A stretch of 64,000 nucleotides of DNA from Inia geoffrensis (taxonomy: Eukaryota; Chordata; Mammalia; Artiodactyla; Iniidae): NCBI GenBank assembly GCA_036417435.1, contig CM070907.1:54358001-54422000 (forward strand). The letters are read 5' to 3'. The notes beneath the pieces were generated by a model. That model was not told where the DNA came from. It ran no database searches and was given only the letters and a program-made list of their open reading frames with translations. Positions 47,166 to 59,124 of the stretch are shown one piece after another. Both the position numbers and the translations under genes were made by a program. Every line of letters starts with the position of its first letter. The first letter of the stretch is position 1.

Positions 47166-47634
47166 TGTTACGGGTTGAATTCTGTCCCCCTCGACCGCTC
47201 CCCGCCCGCAAATTCATATGAAGTCTTAACCTCCAGGCTCTCAGAATATAACCTCATTTGGAGAAACAGCCTTTACAGAGGTAGACAAGGTAAAGTGAGG
47301 TCATTATGGTGGGCCCTAATCCAGTATGACTGGTGTCCTTATATAAAGGGGAAATTTGGAAATAGAGCTGCATAGGGAAAAGGCCATGTGAGGGTGAAGG
47401 CAGAGATCAGGGTGACGCTTCTATAAGCCAAGGAATGCCAAGGATGCCAGCAAACCACCAGAGGCTGGGGGAGAGGCAAGGAGCCGATTCCCCCTCTCAG
47501 CTCTGAGAAGGAGCCAGCCCTGCCGCCACCTTGCTCTCTGACTTCTAGCCTCCAGAACTGTGAGAGAATGCACATATGTTGTTTAAGCCACTCAGTTTCT
47601 GGCACTTTGGTACAGCAGCCCCAGCAAACTAACC
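47166..47634 (+). mobile_element. MLT1-type solo LTR (ERVL-MaLR)
   Basis: cgggttgaattctgtccccc, ataacctcatttggagaaac, ggccctaatccagtatgact, gtgacgcttctataagccaa and tctagcctccagaactgtg follow the MLT1 pattern. A solo LTR, same strand as the one at 36336. No internal sequence seen. Confidence 0.88.
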
Positions 47635-50054
47635 CATCTCTTTTTTACAGATGAGCAAAACCAAGATTATGAAGTGACTTTCCGGAGGTTACCTGGGTGC
47701 GGTGGACCTTGTTGGCTGGTACTTATTTCTCTGCACCTCTTAAATGCTGATCTCCAATACACCCCAGTCCCGAGCCCTCAGCCCTTCAGGAGTTCATTCA
47801 TCTTTGAGGCACACAATGTTCTAAGCACAGGGTCCCAGCAGAGAGACAAACAGATATACAAACAAACAGAGACAACCCCCTCTCTACCTCCACCCACCAT
47901 GGGGAACAGACAGTAAACAAGGTAAGTGAAATATAAGTTGATAGTATGTTGCATGGTCTAAGGGCCATGGGGGAAAATGAGGCAGGGAAGGGGCATAGGA
48001 GGTGTGGAGGGGGGCGGTTTGAACAGGTCCTTGGGAGAGGCTCACCGGGAAGGTGACACTCCTGGCACCACTGCACCCACCCAGGCTGCAGCCCCCTCCA
48101 GAGAGGTGCCTCTCAGATCCTGCCCAGTTCATGCTCCCTACTGGGCATCTCCCCTGCGACTCAAGCTGCCTGACCCAAGCTCAGCTTCCCTACCTTGTGC
48201 ACTGCCGCAAGCACATCCCAGCAAAAGGTACCAACATCCACACTCAGCTGCTCAAATCAGAAACCTCGAAGCCAACTACGTCTCCCCACCCTCTTGCCCC
48301 CTCACCCCATCTGACCCTGGGAGCTGGAGGCGCTCCCTCCACAGGTGCTGAGGTCACTGGCTCAGCTCCCCTTCAGCTTGGGCAGAACACCCCAGCTTGG
48401 GGAGGAGGGAAGTTGCTGCTAATGGTGGACTCAGCGCCAGTCTAATCACCTGTGCAGACACTGTCCACCTCCATTGGTGGCTTCAACTTCAGAGCCCACG
48501 GTTCGGCCCTGAGCTCTGTAAATCTGCCTCCTCTTCTGTGCCCACCAAATGCTGCATCCCTCTTGGTGGGGGGCGGGGTGGGGGCTTCCATGACTTGTCC
48601 AGTGAGAGCTAGCGGGAGGCTGAGGACGGACTCCCAAGACCAACATCCTGTAGCGATCAGGGAACCAAGTCCCTTCCCTTTCTGGGCCTCGGTCTCCCTA
48701 TCTGTATAACGGGCACAAATCCCTGCAGAGTTAACCTCTCCGGTAATCTTGGCTGAACCAATGGATGTGAATAGCTTTGCGCTGAACAGTGTGTACCCAT
48801 GGATTGGTCAGGGTGAGAAGAGGATGAGGTGGGAAGCTGTATGTACCAATGTGGACAAGCCAGAAGGTAGCATCTGTGGCCCTGGCAGGAGCAGAGTGAT
48901 CTGGGCTAACCCAATCCTCACATGATGCTCTCCCACCCTCAGTTTCCTCTCCAGGCCTCTCTCATCCTACTGCCATCTGCAGGAAAGGTGTGGCAAATAC
49001 ACCCCCTGCCTCGAGGACACACTGTGCAGCGGACAGGTCTCTTCCCACATGTGAATAATAAGGTGGGGTAGGATCAACTGATATCTTGGATCCTAGGATT
49101 TCCATGGACTTTGCAGGGATGCTGAAGGCTTGGTGGGACGTAAAAGGGACATGTTCCTCAAAATGCAACATTGGACCAAGCCTCCCTTTCTGAGGTCCAG
49201 GCCAGAGCAGCAGAGGTCCTGGGGGATGGGAGGGAAGGGCAGACTGGCCAGGTTCCACGTTTGGGACCCATACAGGGCTTGAAGTGGGCTGGATGCCCAG
49301 AAGACAGAAGCTATGTATCTGAGGTTGGGAGATGGTCAGTGGACTTTGTTTGCATCTTATGTGATTCTCTCACCATGTGCCTCTGCTGAATGGAGCTGCC
49401 CACCTAGTCCCCTATTCAGGTTGAATGGCACCCTTTGCTCTGCTGTGTTCGTGCCTGTGTGTGTGCATGTGTGTAGGAAAGTGGGAAAAGAAGGAGAAAA
49501 GCCGTATCCTTGGCGGGTCCACCTGGCACCACCCATAGCAGCCTTTGACAGGACAAGATGAAGGAGAAAAAGCTGTTGCTGCCCAGCTGTCTCTTGGTTT
49601 CCCCACTTCCATATGAAGGAAGAGTGACTGAAGGGCTCTCCCTGGGTGTGCCTCTCCCTCACTTGGTGAGCCAGCGAGGAGATCAGTGAGTTCATCAGTT
49701 CTGGGGTGGGGAGTCTTCCTTTGCTCTTCTGTGCCCCTGGGGTGGGGTGGGCTCCAAGAGCCTCTCAGTTCTGAGGGGTGACTAAATCCCTATCCTGCCG
49801 TGTGATCTTGTGCGAGTCACTTGACTTCTCTGAGCTGGCTTCCTCATCTAGCTCACGAGGCTAATAGTACAAACTCACAAGGTTGTTGAGAGGATCAAAT
49901 GATATATAACCAGTACTTAGATTCTTATTGTTAGCTCCGGGTTTCCAGCCTGGCCGGCACCTGGCACCATCGTTGGCCCTCTTCACTCCTACGTGGAAAG
50001 CCAGCAACTTCAGATCATCCTTGGGCTCTATAACCATGCTCTCTACCTTCGTAG
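47635..50054. other. Intergenic sequence with MIR/L2 relics
   Basis: Antisense MIR text near 47645-47700 and L2-like text near 47790-47960; sense MIRs at about 48665-48760 and 49765-49915. The rest is GC-rich unique DNA with overlapping frames that are not gene-like. Confidence 0.55.
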
Positions 50055-50390
50055 CCACTAGCCACCTGCAGCTATTCAGCATTTGAAATGATATTTTGTC
50101 TGAATCAAGATGTGCTGTATTTTATTATTATTATTATTTTACATTAAATTTCAAAGACAATATGAAAATGTAAATATATCATTAATGATTTTTTACTTTT
50201 AATTAATTAATATTAACTACATGCTGAAATGACTAATAGTTTGGATGTATTAGGTTAAATAAAATATATTATTATTAAAATTAAGTTCACTTGTTTCTTT
50301 TTACTTTCACAGCGTGGCTACTAGAGAAATTTAATTACATATGTAGCTCGCATTACATTTTATTGGGTGATGCTGCTCTACAACTTGGAA
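50055..50390 (+). mobile_element. hAT-like (MER-type) DNA-transposon relic, AT-rich
   Basis: agccacctgcagctattcag, aatcaagatgtgctgtattt, aggttaaataaaatatatta, cgtggctactagagaaattt and ctcgcattacattttattgg form the pattern of a widespread non-autonomous mammalian DNA transposon. Its exact family name was not fixed from memory. Confidence 0.55.
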
Positions 50391-51864
50391 AGGCCATTTC
50401 CAGGGCATCTTCCTGGAGGCTCCCAGAAAAAGCAGCTTTTAGAATTCCCACTGAATTCCACTCAACCTCAGCCACTGAAGAATGTCTGCTTCCCAGGCAG
50501 TCCCTGGGTTCCAGAACCCACTCAGGGTGGCCTCACTCACTTCTCCCCAATTCCCCACGCGTCATGCAGCCTTCCAGGCAGTTTCAACCCTGCCAACGAA
50601 CCAAATGTGGCAACAAAGCCTGCAGCCCCTTCCTCCAAACCCCAGCTGTCTAGCTGCCTAGAACCTCGACGCCGTGTGGGAATTTGCCCGGCATCACTTT
50701 CTCCCTCCCAGCAGCCCCCAGGGATGTGGCTTCCTTGCCCCAGTCCCTGAGTCAGCTCCAAGGAATCCCCTCTCCTTTCCAGAGGATGAGGGTGAGAGGC
50801 AGGCTGTGTGATGGTCAAGAATATGGACTCAGGAGTCAGAGAGATATGGATGTGAATCAGGACTCTGCCTCGCACCAACCGCATGGCTGGGCAAGTCCCC
50901 TCTTCTCTACGCCTCAGTTTTCCCATTTACAAGATGGGCACAATCATTGTACCTGCTTTATGAGGTTGTTGGGGATTCAATGGCATTGTCAATGTGTGAC
51001 CCTAGCACAGTGCCTGGTTTATCGTAAGTGGTAGTTGTTCAAGGACAGGAAAGGGTTAAGGATGTGGCTTTTGGCCACGGCTTCACTCAGCCAGCCACGG
51101 AGAGGAAGCAGGGCCAGGGGTGGGAATGAGGCGGTGGGACTATAGTTCCTTTTAGACCTTGAGCTATAGGTAGCCTGACATAACAGCCCTGCTGACCCAT
51201 TTTCAGATGAGGAAATCGAGGCTCACAGAGGTGAAGTGACTTGCCCGAGGATGGCACTTGGGGTTGTCATTGGGGCTGCCTGGCTCCAAGCCCATGCTCT
51301 CTCTCCTACACTGCATCCCAAAGTCTGAGAACGGTGTGTGGTGCAAGTGGATTCAAGATAGTTTGAGATGAAACTTGAGCTTATATGGCCCCTTTCCCAC
51401 TGGGTCTTTTAAAAGTGTCCAAAATTCCCATCCTAAACCGGGTTCCCCTAAAGTAGACTAGGAGCCAAGAACTCAGGTACAGGTAGTTCCTTCAGGAGGT
51501 GATGCCAGGAAACACAGCGAGGGACAGAGAAACAAGACCGGGGAGAGAGAGAGCCCAGGAAAGTGCATCTGGTGAGCAGGCCACTGCTGTGGGCACCTGA
51601 GCTCAATCCCACCGGGTGCCTTTTGAACGGGTGTATAGAACGCACACCAGAATTTTCAAATGGGGAGGTGAAGGCTGGGTGTTGATCCAGCTTCCATCCC
51701 CCACGACTGAGGGTGAGGGGTATGGAGTCTCTGCCATTTCCCTGCACAGGCTCCCTTGGCACTGGAGGAAGTCCTGGAGTAGAGAGAGGGGAGGAGAAAG
51801 GCTGAAGCTCGGCTGATATGGGCGGGGAGTCCACACAGCCAGAGCCCCATGCCTGGAAATTCCT
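50391..51864. other. Intergenic sequence with MIRs
   Basis: Sense MIR at about 50800-51045 (caagaatatggactcagga, cagttttcccatttacaaga, agcacagtgcctggtttat) and antisense MIR at about 51190-51320 (tttcagatgaggaaatcgag). GC-rich sequence elsewhere, no gene recognised. Confidence 0.6.
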
Positions 51865-52140
51865 CTTGAGAAAAACTCTCAAACTATACAACGATGTTCA
51901 TGAAAGTTAAAAAAAAAAAAATAGAGAGATAGGTAGAGAGAGAGAGAGATGAATATTTAGATACAGATCGATATAGATATTTACAAGTAACCTAAATGTC
52001 CAGCAAGAGGGGATTGGCTTAGTAAATTATGGTGCATTCACAAGATAGAATATTCTGCAGCCAAAAACGAAAACATGGTTGCAACATGGAAAAGCATTTG
52101 GCAAGGAATGTTACTTAAAAATGGTGCATGCACATGGTTT
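51865..52140 (+). mobile_element. Old L1 fragment
   Basis: aaatgtccagcaagagggga, aaattatggtgcattcacaa and atggaaaagcatttggc recall a sense 3' part of old L1 elements. A GA/TA-rich simple stretch (51912-51990) is included. Confidence 0.55.
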
Positions 52141-54469
52141 CCACCATGGATGGTGCATCAGTCAGGGCTCCATCAGGGGGGCAGAACCGGTAGGAGATAC
52201 ACATGATGAGACTTATTGCTAGGAACTGGCTTATACAGAGTTTGGGGACTGGCTAGGCAACTTCGAAGGACTACGTCTAGGCCTGCCTGAGGCCATGGAG
52301 ACTACACACACCCAGCAACATCAGGCTGATACCACTCCAGTCTGAGGCTTGATCTTTCCAGAGCCCCCACCTGTTCACCCCTTTCCCCTATCAGGAGATG
52401 TAAGGTGGCAGGGTAGGGACCACTTTCTCTCCTGTTTTTCGGCTTGACCTCAGCATTCATCATCTCTGGGCTCAGTGCCTGACTGACATACCGCAGCCCT
52501 CTCCTCCTTACTGCCCAGGGCCTCCTGGAGCTGGGTGGGAAGGGCTGTGGTGGGACAGGGCCTGAACACATGGATCCCATCAGTGACCTCACTCTGACTG
52601 GCCATCTCCAGACTTTCCCTGGCCTGGCAGAGGGCTGGCTCAGGCTGCTCTCACCCCAGGTGTGGGATCTGTACAACCTCCAGCTCCCCAGGACAGACGA
52701 AGGCAAAGCAGGAAGTGAGTCAGTCTATGATTGGCTGTGTTACCTTGGGCAAGTCCCTGTCCCCTCTCTGGGCTCTCTGGCCACCCCTAACTCTAACGTG
52801 GGACATGCTTGATTATGCCAGTGTTAGCCTCTGTGCATCTTGGGGTCAGTGTCCAGAGCTGAACTCCTAAAGCAGGGCTGTGTAGACATGGGGCCAAGTG
52901 GCATGAGCGACGGCCAGCGGACCTGGGGTAGGGGCGTTTATGGCTGGAGTCTGATCTGCCCCTACTGGCCACACCCCTTACGCCTCAGTCCTGGACTGAG
53001 CCCACCAGACCCAGGAATCCTGTAAGATCCACCTCTGAAACATCAGTGCCCAGTCCAAGGTTGGCACAAAGTGGGCACTCAGAGACAAGAAAGAGGAAGG
53101 AAGGAAGGGAGGGAGGGAAGAAGGGAGAGAGGGAAGGAGGAAGGGAAAGATAGCGGGCTAAAGGAGAGGGACTAGCAGAGAGGATGAGTGAATGAAAGAA
53201 CGAGTGAACGAGTGACCGAGTGGGTGTGAGGCGAGGCCGTGTGGTGAGCACTCCACCGCCTATGGAGCTCAGTTTTGCTGCGGACTCAGAACACAGAGCT
53301 GGATGGGCAAGCCCAGCCCTTTCTACAGATGAATAAACTGAGGCAAGGGAGGGAGGGAGGACACAAGAGGTTGTGTGGTGAATAGTGGCAGGGACGGGAC
53401 CAAGGCTCATGTTCCAGGGCTCTTCCCACCTCCCAAGCCCGCCCTCAGAGGAGAAGGGGTTTCCTAGAGCCCAGTGGGAACGTGGTGGCAGGCCCTGGGC
53501 CCAGGAGGGAGGCCTTCGGGTCCTTGGATGGGTTGTACAGGGTAGGGAGCGGGCTCTGAGAGGCCAGCGGGCAAGAGCCAGCCTCTCCCGGCATGACCAT
53601 GGCTGCCCTGGGACCGGGGGGCATGGGCACCACCTGGGCTTGGGGGCTCCAGCTGCTCAGAAACGTTCCTCCTTCGAGCCGCCATCCTCACCAGCTCCCG
53701 TGTCCTGGCATTTTCTCAGCTTTGTTCTTTTACACCTTCCTGCCATCTTTCTCCTCCCCCTCTACCCTTCTTTTCTCTCTTTCAGTCTCTCCTTCCTCTC
53801 TGTTGGTCTCTCCTTGGATGTTGGTCTCTCTGCTGTCTCTGCCTCTCTCAGGTCCATCTCTCAATGCCTTTCTCTCCCCTCTGGCTCTCTGTCCCTGTCA
53901 CACCACCTGACTCTGTCTCCTGCTGTCACTTCCACCTCCGTCGGTCCCCATCTGCTTTAATGCATTCCCTGTCTTGCCCTGCTCTGTCTTGGTGTCTCCC
54001 TCTGTCTCTCTCTGTCACCTCCAGTCTCTGATTTTCTCTCTGTCTCTGTCTCACGCTCCCCCTTTTCAAGTCACCAAAGGCCCTGCTGGCTGCTCTGGGC
54101 AGTGCCACGCCCTGCAACCCAGTCTTACCCACCTCTGGTAACCGTTACCCTGGCTGGAATGGAATCCTCCAGTGCCCCAGAAAGACCTACAGGCATCACA
54201 TGGGGACCAGATGGCGACAGATTCCTCAAGAAACTAACCACTTTGGGTAGGGGATCAGGAGACCCTGGGGAGGTCACACCAGCCCAAGAGAAAAGACCCA
54301 GAGTCCTGCAGCTGCCAAACCGCTTCGTCGAGACATAGTGGGTGGTGCCAGGCGCCCAGGGCATAGACACCAGGAACAGCCAAAGGCAGAGGAGCCAGAG
54401 CTAGCATGAGAAAGGGTGTATTTGACCATATGTAAATTATGTGTTAATTTGAAAAATGGAACAGAAAGG
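52141..54469. other. GC-rich intergenic sequence
   Basis: An LTR-like or MER-like patch (tcagtcagggctccatcagg) lies near 52160-52300. A purine-rich (GGAA/GGGA)n tract is at 53088-53150 and another pyrimidine-rich block at 53740-54060. MIR-like text appears near 52730 and 53320. Open frames (for example 53385-53960, +) run through the pyrimidine-rich simple sequence and are not genes. Confidence 0.55.
53088..53150. repeat. (GGAA)n-like purine-rich microsatellite
   Basis: Tandem aagg/gagg units with small changes. Confidence 0.9.
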
Positions 54470-55265
54470 CAATTCAGGTCATGTCACCGCTCTGCACAAA
54501 CTTGTCCAGTGGCTCCCAGCTTACTCTTTACAATGCTCCGTAAGGCCCAGTATCAGTGTCTTTCAAACTGTGGGCTGTGACCTTTTTAGTAAGTTGGGAG
54601 ATCAATTTAAGGATCGTGACCAGCATTATTTTCTTAGATGAAACAGAATAAAATAAAATATATAAGAGTGGATATATATGGTAAAGGTATATTTTATGAA
54701 ATGTTTACTTCAGTGGTATTTTTGTAGATGTGTTTTTATACTGGATTGCAATATAAAATTTACTTCTTACCGTGGGTTATAATCAACAAAAAATAAAAGA
54801 CTGCTCAGCGTGCTCTGCTCCCCAGTCCCTGTTATCCGCCTACTTTCTCTCTTCCCTTTCTCCCTTGCTCACTCTGCTGCAGCCTCGCTGACTTTCTGGT
54901 TGTTCCTGCATCACTCCTGGCACGCTCCTGCCTCAGGGCCTTTGCACTGGCTGTTCTATCTGGAACATTCCTCCCCCAGAGTCCCCATGGCTCCCTCTCA
55001 CTTCTTCCAGGCCTTAAATGTCAACTTCCAGAGGGAGGCCTTCCAGACCAGCCCGTAGTCCCCTTGCCTCGTTTTACTTTCCCTCATAGCACTTATTTCC
55101 ACTTACCCAGAATAGTATATATTTATTTGTCTACTTCCCTCCACTAGAATTTCAGTTGCATGAAGGCAGGGACTGTGTCAGTTTTACTCTCTGTTGTACC
55201 CCAGCGCCTCGACGAGTGCTTGGCACACAGTAGACATTTACTGAATAGATTCCATTGAATAATCA
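54470..55265 (+). repeat. L2 LINE with a nested DNA-transposon relic
   Basis: Sense L2 text before (ttgtccagtggctcccagc) and after (tgcctcagggcctttgcact, ttccaggccttaaatgtcaa, ctagaatttcagttgcatg, cttggcacacagtagacatt) an AT-rich insert at about 54545-54790 (ttcaaactgtgggctgtgac; atcgtgaccagcattatttt; ctggattgcaatataaaatt), which reads as a hAT-like non-autonomous transposon. Confidence 0.8.
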
Positions 55266-57109
55266 CCCTCCTTGCCCTGGTGGGACATAAAGTCGGTTTA
55301 GATGGCTTCTTACAGTTCTCTTTAAGTGATGAAGTTCCTGGAAGCTGCCTTCGTTCTCTACTGAAAGGAGAGTAGGCACACCTGAGAATTAATTCATGGG
55401 GGTTCACCAACCTGGTGAGACCTAAACATCCTCTGGACTTTTCTTTGCCTCACTGGAATCCCAGCGAGAACTGGCTCCCTCGCTAAGTTCCGGAGCAGCT
55501 CTGCTGGGATTTCCTATTGTCCCGCCAGGACCCCGGTGGTCTGCAGAGAGCCCCTCGGCCTGTGCCCTGCTGAAGTAAACAACGTGGAAATGCTGTGGTT
55601 GGGATGTTTCATTCCAGTTGACAAGACCTGTGGGCTGAGTGCTCCAGCTGAGACAAAACAGAAACCTGAACCAGGTGGACGGGGAGAGGGAGGCCTCCTG
55701 GCATGGGAGGCTGCCTTGCCACCCACCCCATCCCACTGGCGGCAGCCGGAGAAGCCCCCTCAGGAACCCACGCCTGGCCTTGTGGCGGAGGGTGAGGAGT
55801 GGGGAGGAGGAGACCACACCTCCAGTAGCTCGAGGGTCAGAGCGAGTTCTCTCCACCAAATTGATCTGATTCCCCCCAGGTGGTGAATCACAGACTCAGG
55901 ATGCTGGGAGGGCCCTAGGGATCACGTAAGACAACGTCAACATTTCACAAGCGGGGAAACTGAGGGCCAGACAGAGGAGCCACACCCCTAAACTCACACA
56001 GCAAGCTGAGGCTAGGACCTGCATCTTCCAACCATCAGTCTGGGGGTTTTGAACCAGGAAGAAGTTACAGGCCAGGCAGGCTGGGGGGAGCAGGGGCAGA
56101 GAGCACTGAAGTGTAACCACTGCCCCTGAGCCCGTCCGAGGGCATCGGGGGAGGCTCGAGGACGCAGGTGGCACTCGAACTGACTCTTCACAGACTGACT
56201 GGACATCAACAGGTAATGAAGGCGTTCCTGGGGGTGGGGCTGGACCGGGTTAAGCTGGGTTTCAGAGCTGAGGACCCATGAGGAGCAGTGTGGCTAGTGT
56301 CCAGGTTGGGTGTGTAGGGGTGGGCGGCGAGTGGTGGGAAGTGAGCTCAAGGCCTTGTCTTGGCTGTCAGCAGTTAGCCTTATGCCAAGGGGAAGAATTA
56401 GGGCCCGAGGACTTAGCACTCGGAAGAGATCAGGGAACACAGGAGTGTGCGACCTGGGTGTCCCCCACCCCCACTAGGCCCTGCCCTTCCTCCCCTCCCC
56501 AAGGCAGCACTGTCCCTACAGGTGGCCATCTCTCCTTGCCAAGTGCTAATGCTATTTTGGGATACGGAACCTGCCAGTTGCTTGGGGACTGGGCTTGGGA
56601 CCCCACCTCCTGCAGGGATGCTGAAGGTCTGGGAAGCAGGAGCAGGGCCTGGGAAAACAGGCCATCAAAGCTGCCTTGGTAATTCCCTCCGGCCATGGAG
56701 AAGAGAGGGCTGCAGGGTCACAGCGCACAGCTAAATATAGGGACACTCGGAGGTGGAAGTGGTTCCTGCCAGCTGCAGGGGGCCATCCAGTTCCTTCTCC
56801 CAGAAGCTGGGAGGAGGCCCTCGGGAGCAAGGTTTATGAGACAGCTCTGAGTGCCCGGCTCAGGCACTTGGAGGACCTTAGTCTGGGTCTGGTGTCAGAT
56901 CTCCGTCTATGGCAGGGGTCATGGCATTGATTACCCCCAGTCTTATTTGATAATTCCAACCTTATCTATTGGGCCCCTGCTCTGGGCTAAGACTTGTGCT
57001 CGAAGCTCAGGTTCAGAAGTCCCTGCTCTTAGGAATAGATGCTTTTTCCTGGGGAGACAAACTTGTAAATGGCCAACTACCTGTGGGTAAATGGCATGCG
57101 GACTGAGCC
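55266..57109. other. GC-rich intergenic sequence with a MIR
   Basis: Antisense MIR at about 55890-56040 (agcggggaaactgagggcc). An antisense L2-like piece is near 56930-57000. Overlapping frames on both strands have no family resemblance. Confidence 0.55.
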
Positions 57110-57245
57110 TCGAACATCATCGTCTACCCCACTAGAATGCGAGTTCCCAGAGGGAGGGATTTTTGTCTGTTTGGTTCCCTGCTATATGCCCAGCAGCCCC
57201 TAGATCAGTGCCCAATAAATATTTGTTGAATAACTGAATGAATGA
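57110..57245 (+). repeat. L2 LINE 3' end
   Basis: ccccactagaatgcgagttc, ttggttccctgctatatgc, gatcagtgcccaataaatat and ttgttgaataactgaatgaa are the sense L2 terminus. Confidence 0.88.
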
Positions 57246-57539
57246 CTGCCCGGAGAATCAGAATGGGCTTTATGGAGGGGTGGCCTGTGGCTCTTGAACG
57301 AAGGATAGAATTTTGAACCAGTCCACTGGGGATGGGCATATCAGGCAAAAAGACTCCCCAAAACTATATGATGCACTCAGGAGCATTGGATCTAGTTCTA
57401 TGTGGGAGTCAAGGTGGGAGGAAGATTGGAATAGATCCCGAGAGGCTGTGAACATGGCCAAGGACCCTGTTGTGCAGCCCAGAGGTGTCCAAAATGGTGT
57501 CCACAAGGAGACCCATTCACATAGACAGAACATTCTAGA
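57246..57539. other. Unique intergenic sequence
   Basis: Nothing recognised. Confidence 0.5.
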
Positions 57540-59124
57540 ACTTTTATTTATATTTATTTTTCCCTTTAGAAAAGAAGGAAGAAAAATTTAAGCTCTACTA
57601 ACATTAACCAAATAGACTGACTGGTGCCCTCACATTGTCCACACCCTGTTAGGTCACATGTCCCGTATCCCAAGTCTCCTGAGTAAAGTAGTGTGTGGTC
57701 CCCCATGCAGGCTTGGCTGACAGTGGTGCCCCACCCCCCTGTAATGCCTTCAGTTAACCTGCCACAGGATTCATCCAGACACTTAATTTTATAAAAACAA
57801 AGTCTTTAAATCATAGAATCCTTACAAAACATCTTACTGACAAAGGCAGGGGCCATAAAAATCTTTTGTACCATACAGAAATTTGCTGGTTGTCTCAGAG
57901 CAAAGTCATTAAAAGAGTTACTGCCTTAAAGATGAGGTTTTTTTTCTTTTACCAAAAGACAGACGATCCAAATGTGCCGGCTCTTTAACGACAAGGGTAT
58001 GCTATCCAGCAGATGCTAAAACAAATAAATAGATAAGATGTTGTTTTAGGATTTAGAAAGTAATCACTTTTGGAAAGGAACTCACGCTACAGAGAGAGCA
58101 CTTTGCAGATGGACATTTTGGAATGATTTTGTTGCTGAGTATCGTCTGTCTGTTGCATCTACACATTTAAAATACAATAGAATTTTATAACCTATTTTAA
58201 ATCTTCTAAGTGAAGAGTTTCAGTAGGTTTTGAACTCATATGTCAAAAAAAATTTTTTAATAACACCTTCTGTTTAGTTTCCAACAACAACTGATTGACA
58301 TCGTTTAAGCAAAATTGCAAAAAAACCCCGAAACCTTCTGCACAGAATTTAAAAAATCACACCTTGTGATTTGGTAAGCACAGCCAGGAACGCTCCTCTT
58401 CCACGTGGAGCTTCTGCTCTTTGTGAGGTATGTATATTTTTCAACTACAACAGGCATTAAACCAAGTGACAAAATAAATGGAGTTTAGTACCAGATTCTC
58501 AGTCAATGAGTGCACCACATCACTGAACCAAAATAAACCACACTTATTTATTTATGTTTTTAATTGAAGTATAGTTGATTTACAATGTTGGGTTAATTTC
58601 TGTTAATTACAGCAAAGTGACACAATTATGCACATATATTCTTTTTTATATTCTTTTCCATTATGGTTTATCTCAGGACATTGAACATAGTTCCCTGTGC
58701 TGTACGGTAGGACCTTGTTGTCCATCCATTCTATATGTAATAGTTTGCATCTACTAACCCCAAACTCCCAGTCCATTCCCCCCCCCCCACCTCCTTTCCC
58801 CCTTGGCAACCACAAGTCTGTTCTCTATGAAAAATGAACCACACTTAAGCACAATTTTTAGTAATAATATATTTAATCAGAGAAAGAAGCTTATTTTAGA
58901 CCATTAAAGAAAAAAGAAAACAAAACATAAAATGACTGGTTTACTCTTTCATTCTTTTTTCAGTTTCTATTTTTTGGTATATATTTTATAACTTATCTAA
59001 TGTGTTTGTATGGTGGCATATGTATATAATTTACAAATAAATGCATACATATATTGGTTAGATTGCATGAACTTTGCTTTTACTGATGGAAGGGTGAGGT
59101 TCATCTGTGGCTGTGATGGGGAAG
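57540..59124 (-). other. Repeat-poor AT-rich block resembling a minus-strand 3'UTR
   Basis: About 1.3 kb of non-repeat AT-rich DNA, interrupted only by an L1 piece at 58547-58831. On the minus strand it ends in two tandem poly(A) signals within aataaatataaataaaag (near 57542-57560). An open frame of 223 codons (59796-59125, -) sits directly upstream on that strand, but it has no family resemblance. No splice or promoter evidence is available; a lncRNA end, a retrocopy tail or plain intergenic DNA are all possible. Confidence 0.35.
58547..58831 (-). mobile_element. L1 3'-end fragment (cetartiodactyl type)
   Basis: Antisense L1 3' terminus: taattgaagtatagttgatt, acaatgttgggttaatttct, catagttccctgtgctgtac, a C-run at 58777-58788 and aaccacaagtctgttctcta. 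Flanked by 16-bp repeats with one difference (aaataaaccacactta at 58531-58546 and aaatgaaccacactta at 58832-58847). Confidence 0.9.

Noticed and set aside
53385..53960. 191-codon open frame, + strand
   Set aside because: The second half translates a pyrimidine-rich simple tract (Leu/Ser runs), so it is low-complexity noise.
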